A stretch of 64,000 nt of DNA from Paeniglutamicibacter sulfureus (lineage in GTDB: Bacteria; Actinomycetota; Actinomycetes; Actinomycetales; Micrococcaceae). Numbering within the stretch: position 1 is the stretch's first letter; each line of letters opens with the position of its first letter. The notes under the pieces are model-generated. The model was given only the letters and a program-made list of their open reading frames with translations. It was not told the DNA's origin and did no database searches. Positions 1-7,310 of the stretch are shown one piece after another. The DNA lies in the NCBI RefSeq assembly GCF_030512175.1, contig NZ_JAULBL010000001.1:1340510-1404509 (forward strand), read 5' to 3'. The translations under genes were made by a program, and so were the position numbers.

Positions 1-1188
1 CTCGGGGTCGCCCTCCAGCTTGCCGCGCTGGCGCTTCATGGCGTCGGCGACCTGCCAGGTGCGCAGCACCGTCTCCCCGACGCGTCCCATGGCCTGGGAG
101 TCGGAGGAGGTCATGGAGAACACGCCCATGTCGTGCAGCACGTCCTCGGCCGCAATGGTCTCGGCGCGGATGCGCGAGTCGGCGAACGCTACGTCCTCCG
201 GGATGTCGGCGTTGAGGTGGTGTGCCACCATGAGCATGTCAAGGTGCTCGTCCACGGTGTTGTTGGTGTACGGCAAAGTGGGGTTGGTGGAAGCCGGCAG
301 CACGTTGGGCAGCCCCGCCATGCGGATGATGTCCGGTGCGTGGCCGCCACCGGCACCCTCGGTGTGGAAGGTGTGGATGACCCGCCCGTCGATGGCCGCG
401 ATGGTGTCCTCCACGAAGCCGCACTCGTTCAGCGTGTCGGCGTGGATGGCGATCTGCACGTCGAATTCGTCGGCGATCTTCAGCGAGTTGTCGATCGAGG
501 AGTGGGTTGCTCCCCAGTCCTCGTGGATTTTCAGGCCGATGGCGCCGGCGCGGATCTGTTCGGCCAGCGGGCCTCTGGCGCTGGCGTGACCCTTGCCCAG
601 GAATCCGATGTTCATGGGCAGGTTTTCAACAGCCTGCAGCATCCGGGAGAGGTGCCAGGGGCCCGGGGTCACTGTCGTTGCCTTCGAGGCATCGGAAGGC
701 CCGGCGCCGCCGCCGATCATGGTGGTGACCCCCGAGGCCAGGGCCACCGGAACCTGGTCGGGGCTCACAAAGTGGATGTGGGTGTCGATGGCGCCGGCGG
801 TCAAGATCTTGTGCTCGCCCGCAATGATGTCGGTGGCCGCGCCGATGGTGATGTTCACCCCGTTGGTGATGTCGGGGTTGCCGGCCTTGCCGATCTTGAA
901 GATGTGGCCGTCGCGCAAGGCGACGTCGGCCTTGTAGATCCCGGTGTAGTCCAGCACCACCACGTTGGTGATGACGGTGTCCGGGATGTCCTGATCGCGG
1001 GTCATCTGGCCGTTTTGGCCCATGCCGTCGCGGATGACCTTGCCGCCGCCGAAGACGACTTCGTCGCCATAGTTGGTGTAGTCGTGCTCGATCTCGGCCA
1101 GCAGCTCGGTGTCGGCCAGGCGAATGGCGTCGCCGGTGGTGGGTCCGTACATCTCCGCATAGTGCTTGCGGCTCATTTCAAAGCTCAT
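1..1188 (-). CDS. ureC: urease subunit alpha, partial (C-terminus off the window)
   Basis: This is the catalytic subunit of the nickel enzyme that hydrolyses urea to ammonia and carbamate in the cytoplasm. About 396 of the usual ~570 residues are present; the C-terminus lies beyond position 1. Visible landmarks are THIHF (nickel His pair), GLKIHEDWG (Lys that is carbamylated to bridge the nickels), IHADTLNE and [15 protein letters not shown]. The mobile flap normally reads MVCHHL; here it reads MVAHHL, so the flap Cys is Ala (residue about 322, codon at 223-225). The ATG at 1188 overlaps the ureB stop by 4 nt (ATGA), so the two are translationally coupled. Accessory genes ureEFGD would be expected further left but are not in view. 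The family assignment is certain; activity without the Cys is inferred. Confidence 0.97.
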   Translation of the reverse strand, partial: MSFEMSRKHYAEMYGPTTGDAIRLADTELLAEIEHDYTNYGDEVVFGGGKVIRDGMGQNGQMTRDQDIPDTVITNVVVLDYTGIYKADVALRDGHIFKIGKAGNPDITNGVNITIGAATDIIAGEHKILTAGAIDTHIHFVSPDQVPVALASGVTTMIGGGAGPSDASKATTVTPGPWHLSRMLQAVENLPMNIGFLGKGHASARGPLAEQIRAGAIGLKIHEDWGATHSSIDNSLKIADEFDVQIAIHADTLNECGFVEDTIAAIDGRVIHTFHTEGAGGGHAPDIIRMAGLPNVLPASTNPTLPYTNNTVDEHLDMLMVAHHLNADIPEDVAFADSRIRAETIAAEDVLHDMGVFSMTSSDSQAMGRVGETVLRTWQVADAMKRQRGKLEGDPE

Positions 1189-1760
1189 GCTTGGTCCTCC
1201 TCCGGGGTCTGATCCTTCGAGGCCGCATCGGCCTCGGCCTTTTCGCTTTCCTCGGTGGCGCGCCGAACCTCTTCGGGGTGCGGCGGAAGCGATTCGTCCA
1301 CGGGGTCCACGCCGAAGTCGGTGTGGAAGCCCACCGATTCCCCGCCCAGGTTGGGCAGATCGATGTCGTAGTCGGCGACCAATTCCGCTTCGGTGACCGG
1401 GTTGATGCCGGCGGAGCCGCCGATGGCCTCGGTCTCCACGGCCGGGATGGTCTCGCCGACCGGGCCGTTCACGCGGTCCTGGAACCCATAGACGTGCCGG
1501 CGCCCGGCGAATTCGACCAAGTGCACGGTGCGTGCATCGCCGGGTTCGAAGCGGACGGCGGTGCCGGCGGGGATGTCCAGACGGAAGCCGCGGGCGGCCA
1601 CCCGGTCCAGGTCCAGCTGCGGGTTGACCTCGGCAAAGTGGTAGTGCGATCCGACCTGGATGGGACGGTCGCCGTGGTTCACCAGGTTCAGGATTCGGGT
1701 TTCGAGCTCCGAATTGCAGAGCACGGGTTCGTCACGCAGGATGTATTCTCCCGGTTTCAT
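1185..1760 (-). CDS. ureB: urease subunit beta with long C-terminal extension
   Basis: This is the small structural urease subunit that packs against UreA and UreC in the (abc)3 enzyme. Residues 1-100 form the normal UreB core, with N-terminal [16 protein letters not shown] near residue 37 and the closing FQDRVNG at 93-99. The protein then continues to 191 residues, whereas UreB is usually 100-130. The extra part is acidic and contains a charged low-complexity tail ([16 protein letters not shown], then DQTPEEDQA). The frame is open and ends in the ATGA overlap with ureC, so the tail is not an obvious frameshift artefact. The ureA stop lies 17 nt upstream. Confidence 0.95.
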   Translation of the reverse strand: MKPGEYILRDEPVLCNSELETRILNLVNHGDRPIQVGSHYHFAEVNPQLDLDRVAARGFRLDIPAGTAVRFEPGDARTVHLVEFAGRRHVYGFQDRVNGPVGETIPAVETEAIGGSAGINPVTEAELVADYDIDLPNLGGESVGFHTDFGVDPVDESLPPHPEEVRRATEESEKAEADAASKDQTPEEDQA

Positions 1761-1777
1761 GTTCTTCTCTCCCTTGC

Positions 1778-2080
1778 CTAGCGAATCGGGTTGTGGACGG
1801 TGACGAGCTTGGTGCCGTCGGGGAAGGTCGCCTCGACCTGCACGTCCGAAATCATGTCGGCGACCCCCTCCATGACCTGCTCCCGGGTCAGGATGGTAGT
1901 TCCGTAGCTCATCAAATCCGCCACCGTGCGCCCGTCCCGGGCGCCTTCAATCAGTTCATAGGTCAGGATGGCCACGGATTCGGGATGGTTGAGCAGCAGT
2001 CCGCGGGATTGACGTCTGCGCGCCAGGTCGGCGGCAACAACCACCATGAGTTTTTCGTGCTCACGCGGGGTCAAATGCAT
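1778..2080 (-). CDS. ureA: urease subunit gamma
   Basis: At 100 residues it has the normal length of UreA, a structural subunit of the urease trimer. It opens with [11 protein letters not shown] and carries the family motifs LNHPESVAI and EGVADMI, ending in VTVHNPIR. The start codon has an SD-like GGAG 6 nt upstream (CTCC on the plus strand at 2087-2090). It is the first gene of ureABC, read right to left. The promoter must lie in the 307-bp space to its right. Confidence 0.97.
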   Translation of the reverse strand: MHLTPREHEKLMVVVAADLARRRQSRGLLLNHPESVAILTYELIEGARDGRTVADLMSYGTTILTREQVMEGVADMISDVQVEATFPDGTKLVTVHNPIR

Positions 2081-2387
2081 CTAGGGCTCCAGTTCTCAAC
2101 AGCGGTAATAAAATGCGCCACCCGTTATCTTCAACCGGCGGGCAGATGCGCCGGGAGGTCCGTGGATAGGGCAAGAATAGCAGAAGAAAACCGACACCTA
2201 TCTACGACTTGTGGTAGCGCGGCAGCATGGCGTTCCACCCCCGGTTTCGCGAGCGTAAACCGTAAGTTGACCAGCCCGCATTCGGTCTAACGTAGATGTA
2301 GCGATTCGCGTCCGGGAAGCAGGTTGCGCCGAACCCTGCCCGAGGCAAGCAAAACCTCCATCTCCGGGCCCGCAATAAACACTTGCC
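2081..2387. other. intergenic region upstream of ureABC, with imperfect palindrome
   Basis: No gene is credible here. Reading leftwards, TTGAAG and TATTAC separated by 18 nt make a weak promoter candidate about 35 nt before ureA. A 16-bp near-palindrome, CTACgACttGTgGTAG, lies at 2202-2217 about 120 nt upstream of ureA and could bind a nitrogen or urea regulator. Neither site is proven. Confidence 0.4.
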
Positions 2388-3176
2388 TCAGGGCTCAGCC
2401 CGTTCTGCGGCCAGTAATCGTTCCAGTCCGTCAGCCCAGCGCAATTGGAAGGCACTGGTGTGGCGCGTCCGGAAGCGGTCAATCCCATCGTGTACCTGTT
2501 CCGAATCCCACGTTCCGGTCCGGAGCAGGCCCAAAATCTGTCGATCGATACGGTCCTCGCTGGCCGGATCCAGCTGCCAGTCCAGCGCGGCGGCGCCCAG
2601 GGAGGGCCTGACTTCGGCGTCGAAAAGCCTCGGCAAGGTAATCGCGGCCAAGGCCGGAGCTGCCGCAAACAGCGCCGCGCGTTCGCGCGGCTTGCTCCAG
2701 CGAAGGGTAAAGAGCAGGTGGTTCACCGTGCCGTCACCGGTGGGAGCGGGGGCGAGCCCGCAAACGACCCAATCAAACATCACCCCGTAGGGACTGATCT
2801 TGTCCCAGTTCTTGGGAGCGCGCTGGTAGTTCTCTCCCAGCCTTTCGAGGATCGCGGGCAATTCTTCCGGAAAGATCCTTGGGTAGGCGTTCTTGAGTAC
2901 TTTCCGCGGGATAGCGACCAGGTCGGCTGCCCGCATGGGGCCGATGCATGCTGCATGGGCACACACCACCGCGTCGACGTGCTTGCCCAGTTCACCGGTC
3001 CAGTGCCCCTCGGGCGAGGTGGCCAACCCCGGGGCGCTCATCATCAAGCGGTACAGCGCCGCGACGGGACGCTTGGCCGCGAGCACCCCGGGGCGGTCGG
3101 ACTCGATAAGTGCCAGGACTGCCCCGGGGTCTCCGCGGCGCACTGCACGCAGGACTGGCGCGTCAGCGGAAGTCAC
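2388..3176 (-). CDS. hypothetical protein, downstream of pyrE
   Basis: It encodes 262 residues and starts at a GTG 11 nt after the pyrE stop, so the two are probably cotranscribed. I do not recognise the family. There is no signal peptide, membrane segment or obvious catalytic motif. The N-terminal third is Ala- and Arg-rich and helical (VLRAVRRGDPGAVLALIESDRP), reminiscent of short ankyrin or HEAT-like repeats. The centre has an aromatic stretch (YGVMFDWVVCGLAP). Codon use matches the neighbours, so it is very probably a real gene. Confidence 0.75.
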   Translation of the reverse strand: MTSADAPVLRAVRRGDPGAVLALIESDRPGVLAAKRPVAALYRLMMSAPGLATSPEGHWTGELGKHVDAVVCAHAACIGPMRAADLVAIPRKVLKNAYPRIFPEELPAILERLGENYQRAPKNWDKISPYGVMFDWVVCGLAPAPTGDGTVNHLLFTLRWSKPRERAALFAAAPALAAITLPRLFDAEVRPSLGAAALDWQLDPASEDRIDRQILGLLRTGTWDSEQVHDGIDRFRTRHTSAFQLRWADGLERLLAAERAEP

Positions 3177-3187
3177 AAGTGGCGGGC

Positions 3188-3745
3188 TTAGAGGCCCAGC
3201 TCGTCCTTGCCGAAGGCATAGAGGTAGGGCACACCCGCCTCGGCCTCGATGCGTTCCTTGGATCCGGTGTCGCGGTCAACGATCACTGCCACCGCCACGA
3301 CGTTGCCGCCTGCCTTGCGAACGCCCTCGACGGCGGTCAGTGCGGAACCGCCGGTGGTGGAGGTGTCCTCGAGGACCACGACGTTGCGTCCCTCGACCGA
3401 GGGGCCCTCGACCTGTCGGCCCATGCCGTAGGACTTCTGGGCCTTGCGGACCACGAACGCGTCGATGGAGCGTCCGGCGTGTCCGGCGGCGTGCATGAGC
3501 GCGGTGCCCACCGGGTCCGCACCCATGGTCAGGCCGCCGGCATTGGTGAACTCGATGCCTGCCTCGTCGAGCATTTCCAGCATGACGGAGCCCACCAGCG
3601 GGGCCGCCTCGTGGTGCAGGGTGATGCGGCGTAGATCGATGTAGTAGTCGGCCTCCTTGCCGGAGGAAAGGATGACCTTGCCGTGGACCACGGCGAGTTC
3701 CTTGATGAGTTCGAGCAGGCGGGTGCGCGCGGCAGTGTTGGTCAT
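3188..3745 (-). CDS. pyrE: orotate phosphoribosyltransferase
   Basis: PyrE transfers a phosphoribosyl group from PRPP to orotate, giving OMP in pyrimidine synthesis. The 185-residue protein shows the type I PRTase PRPP loop VVVLEDTSTTGGSAL, the substrate segment SSGKEADYYIDLRR, and KAQKSYGMGRQVEG. A longer in-frame reading reaches 3853, but the 36 extra residues look nothing like PyrE. The ATG at 3745 follows a TAGAAT -10 element by 7 nt without an SD, so a leaderless start at this codon is favoured. Confidence 0.96.
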   Translation of the reverse strand: MTNTAARTRLLELIKELAVVHGKVILSSGKEADYYIDLRRITLHHEAAPLVGSVMLEMLDEAGIEFTNAGGLTMGADPVGTALMHAAGHAGRSIDAFVVRKAQKSYGMGRQVEGPSVEGRNVVVLEDTSTTGGSALTAVEGVRKAGGNVVAVAVIVDRDTGSKERIEAEAGVPYLYAFGKDELGL

Positions 3746-3752
3746 GAGTTCA

Positions 3753-3758
3753 ATTCTA
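3753..3758 (-). promoter_or_regulatory. -10 element for leaderless pyrE
   Basis: TAGAAT on the minus strand is followed by 7 nt and then the pyrE ATG. There is no SD between them. It supports the 3745 start. Confidence 0.6.
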
Positions 3759-3885
3759 GTTTGGTCGACGGCATACCTGTGATCGCAGCGAGTGTGTGTC
3801 ATTGAGAAGCCGGCATCGCCCGCACTGCCTTCCCTCACTCGCTGCGTGGCCAACCCGGCTACAGACAGGCAGGTGGTCCCCGGGT

Positions 3886-3891
3886 TAGGGT
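3886..3891 (+). promoter_or_regulatory. -10 element, leaderless MarR-like gene
   Basis: TAGGGT lies 6 nt before the ATG at 3898, so the predicted transcript starts at or next to the A of the ATG. Confidence 0.55.
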
Positions 3892-3897
3892 GGGGTC

Positions 3898-4350
3898 ATG
3901 ACCGATTCTCGCCCTTTGGGTTACTGGCTTAAATTGGTTGACTCGCTCATCTCCGAGCAGTTCGCCAACTCCCTCGAAGAGCACGGCGTCACCCGCCGGC
4001 AATGGCAATTGCTCAATGTCCTGACGCGCGGACCCGCCACCGGAGGCGAGCTGACTGCAGCCCTTGCCCCGTTCTTCGGGGACGTCCAGATCGAAGACGA
4101 ACCCACCAGCCCATCCGAGCATCTGGCCGAGCTCGTTGAATCGGGTTGGGTTGCCGAGGAAGGGCACACCTTTGCACTCACCGAGCAGGGGTCGGTGTCC
4201 CTGAACCGTCTCACAGAGATCGTCGATGCGATGCGCGAGGAATCAAGCGCCGGAATCACGCCGGAGGAGTATTCCACCACGGTCTCATCCCTGCAGAAAA
4301 TGGCCACCAACCTTGGATGGGATCCCAACCGGCCTCCCGCGGACGCGTAG
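3898..4350 (+). CDS. MarR-like winged-helix regulator
   Basis: The 150-residue protein has a MarR-like order of helices: a dimerisation helix (YWLKLVDSLISEQF), a helix-turn-helix (TRRQWQLLNVLTRGPATGGELTAAL), then the wing (LVESGWVAEEGHTFALTEQG). A central acidic insertion (FGDVQIEDEPTSPSEH) replaces part of the recognition region. Target genes are unknown. It lies between the divergent pyrE and the downstream nadE, 47 nt ahead of nadE, which has its own -10 element. DNA-binding function is inferred from fold-level resemblance only. Confidence 0.75.
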   Translation: MTDSRPLGYWLKLVDSLISEQFANSLEEHGVTRRQWQLLNVLTRGPATGGELTAALAPFFGDVQIEDEPTSPSEHLAELVESGWVAEEGHTFALTEQGSVSLNRLTEIVDAMREESSAGITPEEYSTTVSSLQKMATNLGWDPNRPPADA

Positions 4351-4385
4351 GACGAATCCGCCATGGTTGGGTTCCCTTGACAGGT

Positions 4386-4391
4386 TAGGCT
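4386..4391 (+). promoter_or_regulatory. -10 element, leaderless nadE
   Basis: TAGGCT sits 6 nt before the nadE ATG and no SD is present. Confidence 0.55.
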
Positions 4392-4397
4392 AGGGAC

Positions 4398-5222
4398 ATG
4401 CGCGAACTACAGGCTGCCATCATCAAGGAAATGGGTGTCAAGCCCCGGATCGACCCCGCCGCGGAGGTCCGTGCCCGCATTGATTTCCTCAAGGAATACC
4501 TCACCGCCACGCACACCAGCGGGTTTGTGCTTGGCATCTCTGGCGGCCTGGACTCCACCCTGGCCGGGCGCTTGGCACAACTCGCCGCGGAGGAGCTCCG
4601 GGCTGCAGGAACCGACGCCAAGTTCGTCGCCGTTCGACTTCCCTACGGAACCCAGCTCGACGAGGACGACGCGCAGGCCGCCATGGAGTTCGTGGCCGCA
4701 GACGTGGAACGGACCTTCAACGTCAAGGCGGGTGTCGACGGACTCGAAGCCGCCTTCCACAAGGCTGTGGGCACACCGGTCTCGGATTTCAACAAGGGCA
4801 ACATCAAGGCGCGCATGCGCATGATCGCCCAGTACACCTTGGCCGGCGAGGAAAACCTTTTGGTCCTGGGCACCGATCACGGCGCCGAATCGGTCACCGG
4901 ATTCTTCACCAAGTTCGGAGACGGCGGGGCCGACCTCCTTCCGCTCTTCGGTCTGAACAAGCGCCAGAACCGCGAGCTGCTGCGGCATCTGGACTCCCCG
5001 AGGCAATTATGGGAAAAGGTCCCCACGGCCGATCTGCTCGACGGCCAGCCTCTACGCACCGACGAGGATGAGCTGGGCATCACCTACGAGAACATCGATG
5101 ACTACTTGGAGGGACGGGAGATCCCGGAGGCCGCCGCAACCCTGATCGAGGGCAAGTTCCTGCGGACACGGCACAAGCGCACCACTCCCGTCACGATCTC
5201 CGACACGTGGTGGAAGTCCTGA
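4398..5222 (+). CDS. nadE: ammonia-dependent NAD+ synthetase
   Basis: NadE adenylates deamido-NAD+ and amidates it with ammonia, the last step of NAD+ synthesis. The 274-residue protein is the size of the short, glutaminase-free form. The ATP-pyrophosphatase motif SGGLDS is at residues 48-53. Later motifs are [21 protein letters not shown], where the deamido-NAD site lies, and the C-terminal [14 protein letters not shown]. Ammonia would have to come from glutamine-dependent donors or free ammonium; urease nearby is a possible but unproven source. Confidence 0.97.
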   Translation: MRELQAAIIKEMGVKPRIDPAAEVRARIDFLKEYLTATHTSGFVLGISGGLDSTLAGRLAQLAAEELRAAGTDAKFVAVRLPYGTQLDEDDAQAAMEFVAADVERTFNVKAGVDGLEAAFHKAVGTPVSDFNKGNIKARMRMIAQYTLAGEENLLVLGTDHGAESVTGFFTKFGDGGADLLPLFGLNKRQNRELLRHLDSPRQLWEKVPTADLLDGQPLRTDEDELGITYENIDDYLEGREIPEAAATLIEGKFLRTRHKRTTPVTISDTWWKS

Positions 5223-5239
5223 TCGGTTCCACTACCGCA

Positions 5240-5245
5240 TAGGCT
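5240..5245 (+). promoter_or_regulatory. -10 element, leaderless PTH2-like gene
   Basis: TAGGCT is followed by 7 nt and the GTG at 5253. No SD precedes the GTG. Confidence 0.55.
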
Positions 5246-5252
5246 GGAACCC

Positions 5253-5951
5253 GTGGAAAGCAGCCTGAACGAACCATCCCCACGTCCCGACGCACCAGAG
5301 AGTCCGGTCGAGGAATTCCCTGAACCGACCGGCGAGCTGGTGCAGCCCATCATCTTGCTGGTGGATCGCGAGGAACCCTGCCCCGAGGACGAGGGCATCG
5401 CCGTCGCGGCGCTGGCCTCGGTCAGCGCCTTGCTGGCAGATCCGCGCCACCCGTATTGGCGGCCATGGGCGCAGGGAGCGTTTGCCAAGAGCGTCCGCCG
5501 GGCGGATGCCAAGATGTTCGCCAAGGTCGCCGAGGAATTCCCCGCCCACGCGCTCGCGCAGATTGGGTCCGCACGGGCCATGGGTTTTGCCCCGATGCAG
5601 GCCGACTCCCTGCCCAAGCGCCTGGCCAAACTGCAGGTCTCGGGAACCACCTTGCCTCCGGGCGCGCCCATGGTCCCGACGACGGTTCGCATTGGGTTGA
5701 ACGATTCATTGGGAATGAGCACCGGGAAGGCCGCCGCGCAGGCAGCGCACGCGTTGTTCGCCTGGGTACTGGAGGGAAAGCCCGAGGAGCTCGATGCCTG
5801 GCGTGCGGCCGGCTGCCCGCTTTCCATCGAACGCCTTGACTCCAGGGCGTTCAGGAAGAACGCCCGCACTGCCCACGGCCCGGTGATCCACGATGCCGGG
5901 CGCACCGAAATCACCCCCGGTTCCGCGACCGCATTCGTCAGTGTCGGCTGA
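5253..5951 (+). CDS. PTH2-type peptidyl-tRNA hydrolase-like protein
   Basis: Residues about 142-232 match the PTH2 fold known from archaea and eukaryotes, which releases tRNA from drop-off peptidyl-tRNA. Visible motifs are GMSTGKAAAQAAHA (residues 154-167, the Lys- and His-bearing first motif) and VIHDAGRTEITPGSATA near the end (Asp, Gly and Thr of the active site). The first 140 residues are an extension. Residues 31-65 (QPIILLVDREEP, then GIAVAALASVSALLAD) resemble a degraded second copy of the same strand-helix unit. Activity is inferred. The 3' end overlaps that of the convergent dehydrogenase by 14 nt. Confidence 0.8.
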   Translation: MESSLNEPSPRPDAPESPVEEFPEPTGELVQPIILLVDREEPCPEDEGIAVAALASVSALLADPRHPYWRPWAQGAFAKSVRRADAKMFAKVAEEFPAHALAQIGSARAMGFAPMQADSLPKRLAKLQVSGTTLPPGAPMVPTTVRIGLNDSLGMSTGKAAAQAAHALFAWVLEGKPEELDAWRAAGCPLSIERLDSRAFRKNARTAHGPVIHDAGRTEITPGSATAFVSVG

Positions 5952-7167
5952 CAAACGCCGAGACGCCGGTGACGGCCCGGCCGACGATCAATGAGTTTAT
6001 TTCGTAGGTGCCTTCATACGTGTAGAGGATTTCAACGTCCCCAAATAGCTTGGCCATCTCGTAGTCGCTGGTGACGCCGTTGCCTCCCAAAAGGGCACGT
6101 CCCTTGGCCGCGGACTCGCGTGCCAGGCGGGTGGTGGTCGCCTTGGCCATGGCGGCCTGGACCATTTCGAGATCCCCGGTCCCCTGGATCCTGGCCACGT
6201 CCGACATGAGTGAGAGGCTTGCCATGGCGTTGCCCAGAATCTCGGCCAGCGGCAACTGCACCAACTGGAAGCCTGCGATGGGCGCACCGAATTGCGTGCG
6301 TGCCAAGGCGTAGTCCCTGGCGATGTCGAAGATCCCCAGTTGGACGCCCGCCGCCTGCCATCCCACCCAGGCACGGGAGTGCTTGAGCAGTTCGTTGGCC
6401 GCCGCGAAGTTCTTGGCCCCGGGCAGCCTGTTGGTTTCCGGAACACGTACAGCGTCCAAACGGATGTCCGCGTTTTGCATGATGCGCAAACCGACCTTGT
6501 TGGAGATCTTGGTGGCGCTGAAGCCCGGACAATCGGACTCGACGATGAAGGCCTTGACCGTATTGTCTTCGGTGTCGCGTGCCCAAACCAGGGAAAAGTC
6601 GGCCATCGTGGCCGCGCCGATCCAGCGCTTGGCCCCGTTGATGACCCATTCATTCCCGTCGCGAGTCGCCGTGGTGGCGAGCCCTCCGGCGATGTCGGAG
6701 CCATGCTCGGGCTCGGTCAGGGCAAAGGCACCCAGTGCAGTGAATTGGGATAGTCCAGGCAGCCACTTCTTTTGCTGTTCCGCCGATCCGAGTTCCCGGA
6801 TCATGCCGACGATAAGTTCGTTGTGGATGCCAACGAGGGCCGAGAGTGAGACATCGGCGCGTGCCGCCTCGACATAGACCAGGCCCTTGAACAATTCGCT
6901 GCTGCCATCCAGCTGGATTCCTCCGAGGCCGTGGGCTGCCATCTCGGGCAGGAGGTGGTGCGGAAACTCCTCGCGGTTCCAGTACTCGAGGGATTCCGGG
7001 CGCACCCGGTCCTGCAGGAAAGTGCGGATATCCCGCAAGCGTCGACGTTCGGACGGCTCCAGCAGCTGCCAGATGTGCATGAGGTCCACGTCCGGAAACG
7101 GGAGTGAAGTGAAGCTTCGTTCGGTGTCGGCAACGGCGATTGTTGCCTGGTTCTCACTCAATGGCAT
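5938..7167 (-). CDS. acyl-CoA dehydrogenase, glutaryl-CoA dehydrogenase type
   Basis: This flavoprotein (409 residues) oxidises an acyl-CoA at the alpha-beta bond. It resembles glutaryl-CoA dehydrogenases along its length: FALTEPEHGSDIAGG (flavin and substrate binding), WVINGAKRWIG, the helical DYALARTQFG, and the C-terminal TYEGTYEI carrying the catalytic Glu. Substrate specificity cannot be read from sequence. Its divergent neighbour is an acyl-CoA synthetase and a shared promoter motif links it to the valine operon, so a branched-chain or short dicarboxylic acyl-CoA is plausible. The start at 7167 has a good AAGGAG; an in-frame extension to 7311 has no homology. Confidence 0.9.
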   Translation of the reverse strand: MPLSENQATIAVADTERSFTSLPFPDVDLMHIWQLLEPSERRRLRDIRTFLQDRVRPESLEYWNREEFPHHLLPEMAAHGLGGIQLDGSSELFKGLVYVEAARADVSLSALVGIHNELIVGMIRELGSAEQQKKWLPGLSQFTALGAFALTEPEHGSDIAGGLATTATRDGNEWVINGAKRWIGAATMADFSLVWARDTEDNTVKAFIVESDCPGFSATKISNKVGLRIMQNADIRLDAVRVPETNRLPGAKNFAAANELLKHSRAWVGWQAAGVQLGIFDIARDYALARTQFGAPIAGFQLVQLPLAEILGNAMASLSLMSDVARIQGTGDLEMVQAAMAKATTTRLARESAAKGRALLGGNGVTSDYEMAKLFGDVEILYTYEGTYEINSLIVGRAVTGVSAFVSRH

Positions 7168-7230
7168 GAGAGGGGTAACTCCTTGTCCGGTGAAATGTTT
7201 GGCTCGATGTTTGCGAGCTCTTCCAAACCC

Positions 7231-7290
7231 TTGGATATCCAAGTATATTTGCCAGTGACTCAAATCACTAGGGCTTCCTACTAATTGGGT
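7231..7290. promoter_or_regulatory. divergent promoter/operator between acyl-CoA dehydrogenase and synthetase
   Basis: Three elements are packed into 60 bp. TTGGATATCCAA (7231-7242) is a 12-bp perfect palindrome. AGTGA and TCACT, 6 nt apart, form an inverted repeat at 7254-7269. CTTCCTACTAA at 7274-7284 recurs upstream of mmsA. On the minus strand TATACT (7242-7247) is a good -10 for the dehydrogenase, with TAGTGA 17 nt before it, so a protein on the inverted repeat would cover this promoter. The MarR regulator at 9079 is the natural candidate. Confidence 0.45.
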
Positions 7291-7310
7291 GTCCGGGCGA
7301 AAGGACGGCA

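Noticed and set aside
133-1212. Long plus-strand open frame opposite ureC
   Set aside because: The minus strand is unmistakable urease; the plus frame is a GC-rich shadow with no homology.
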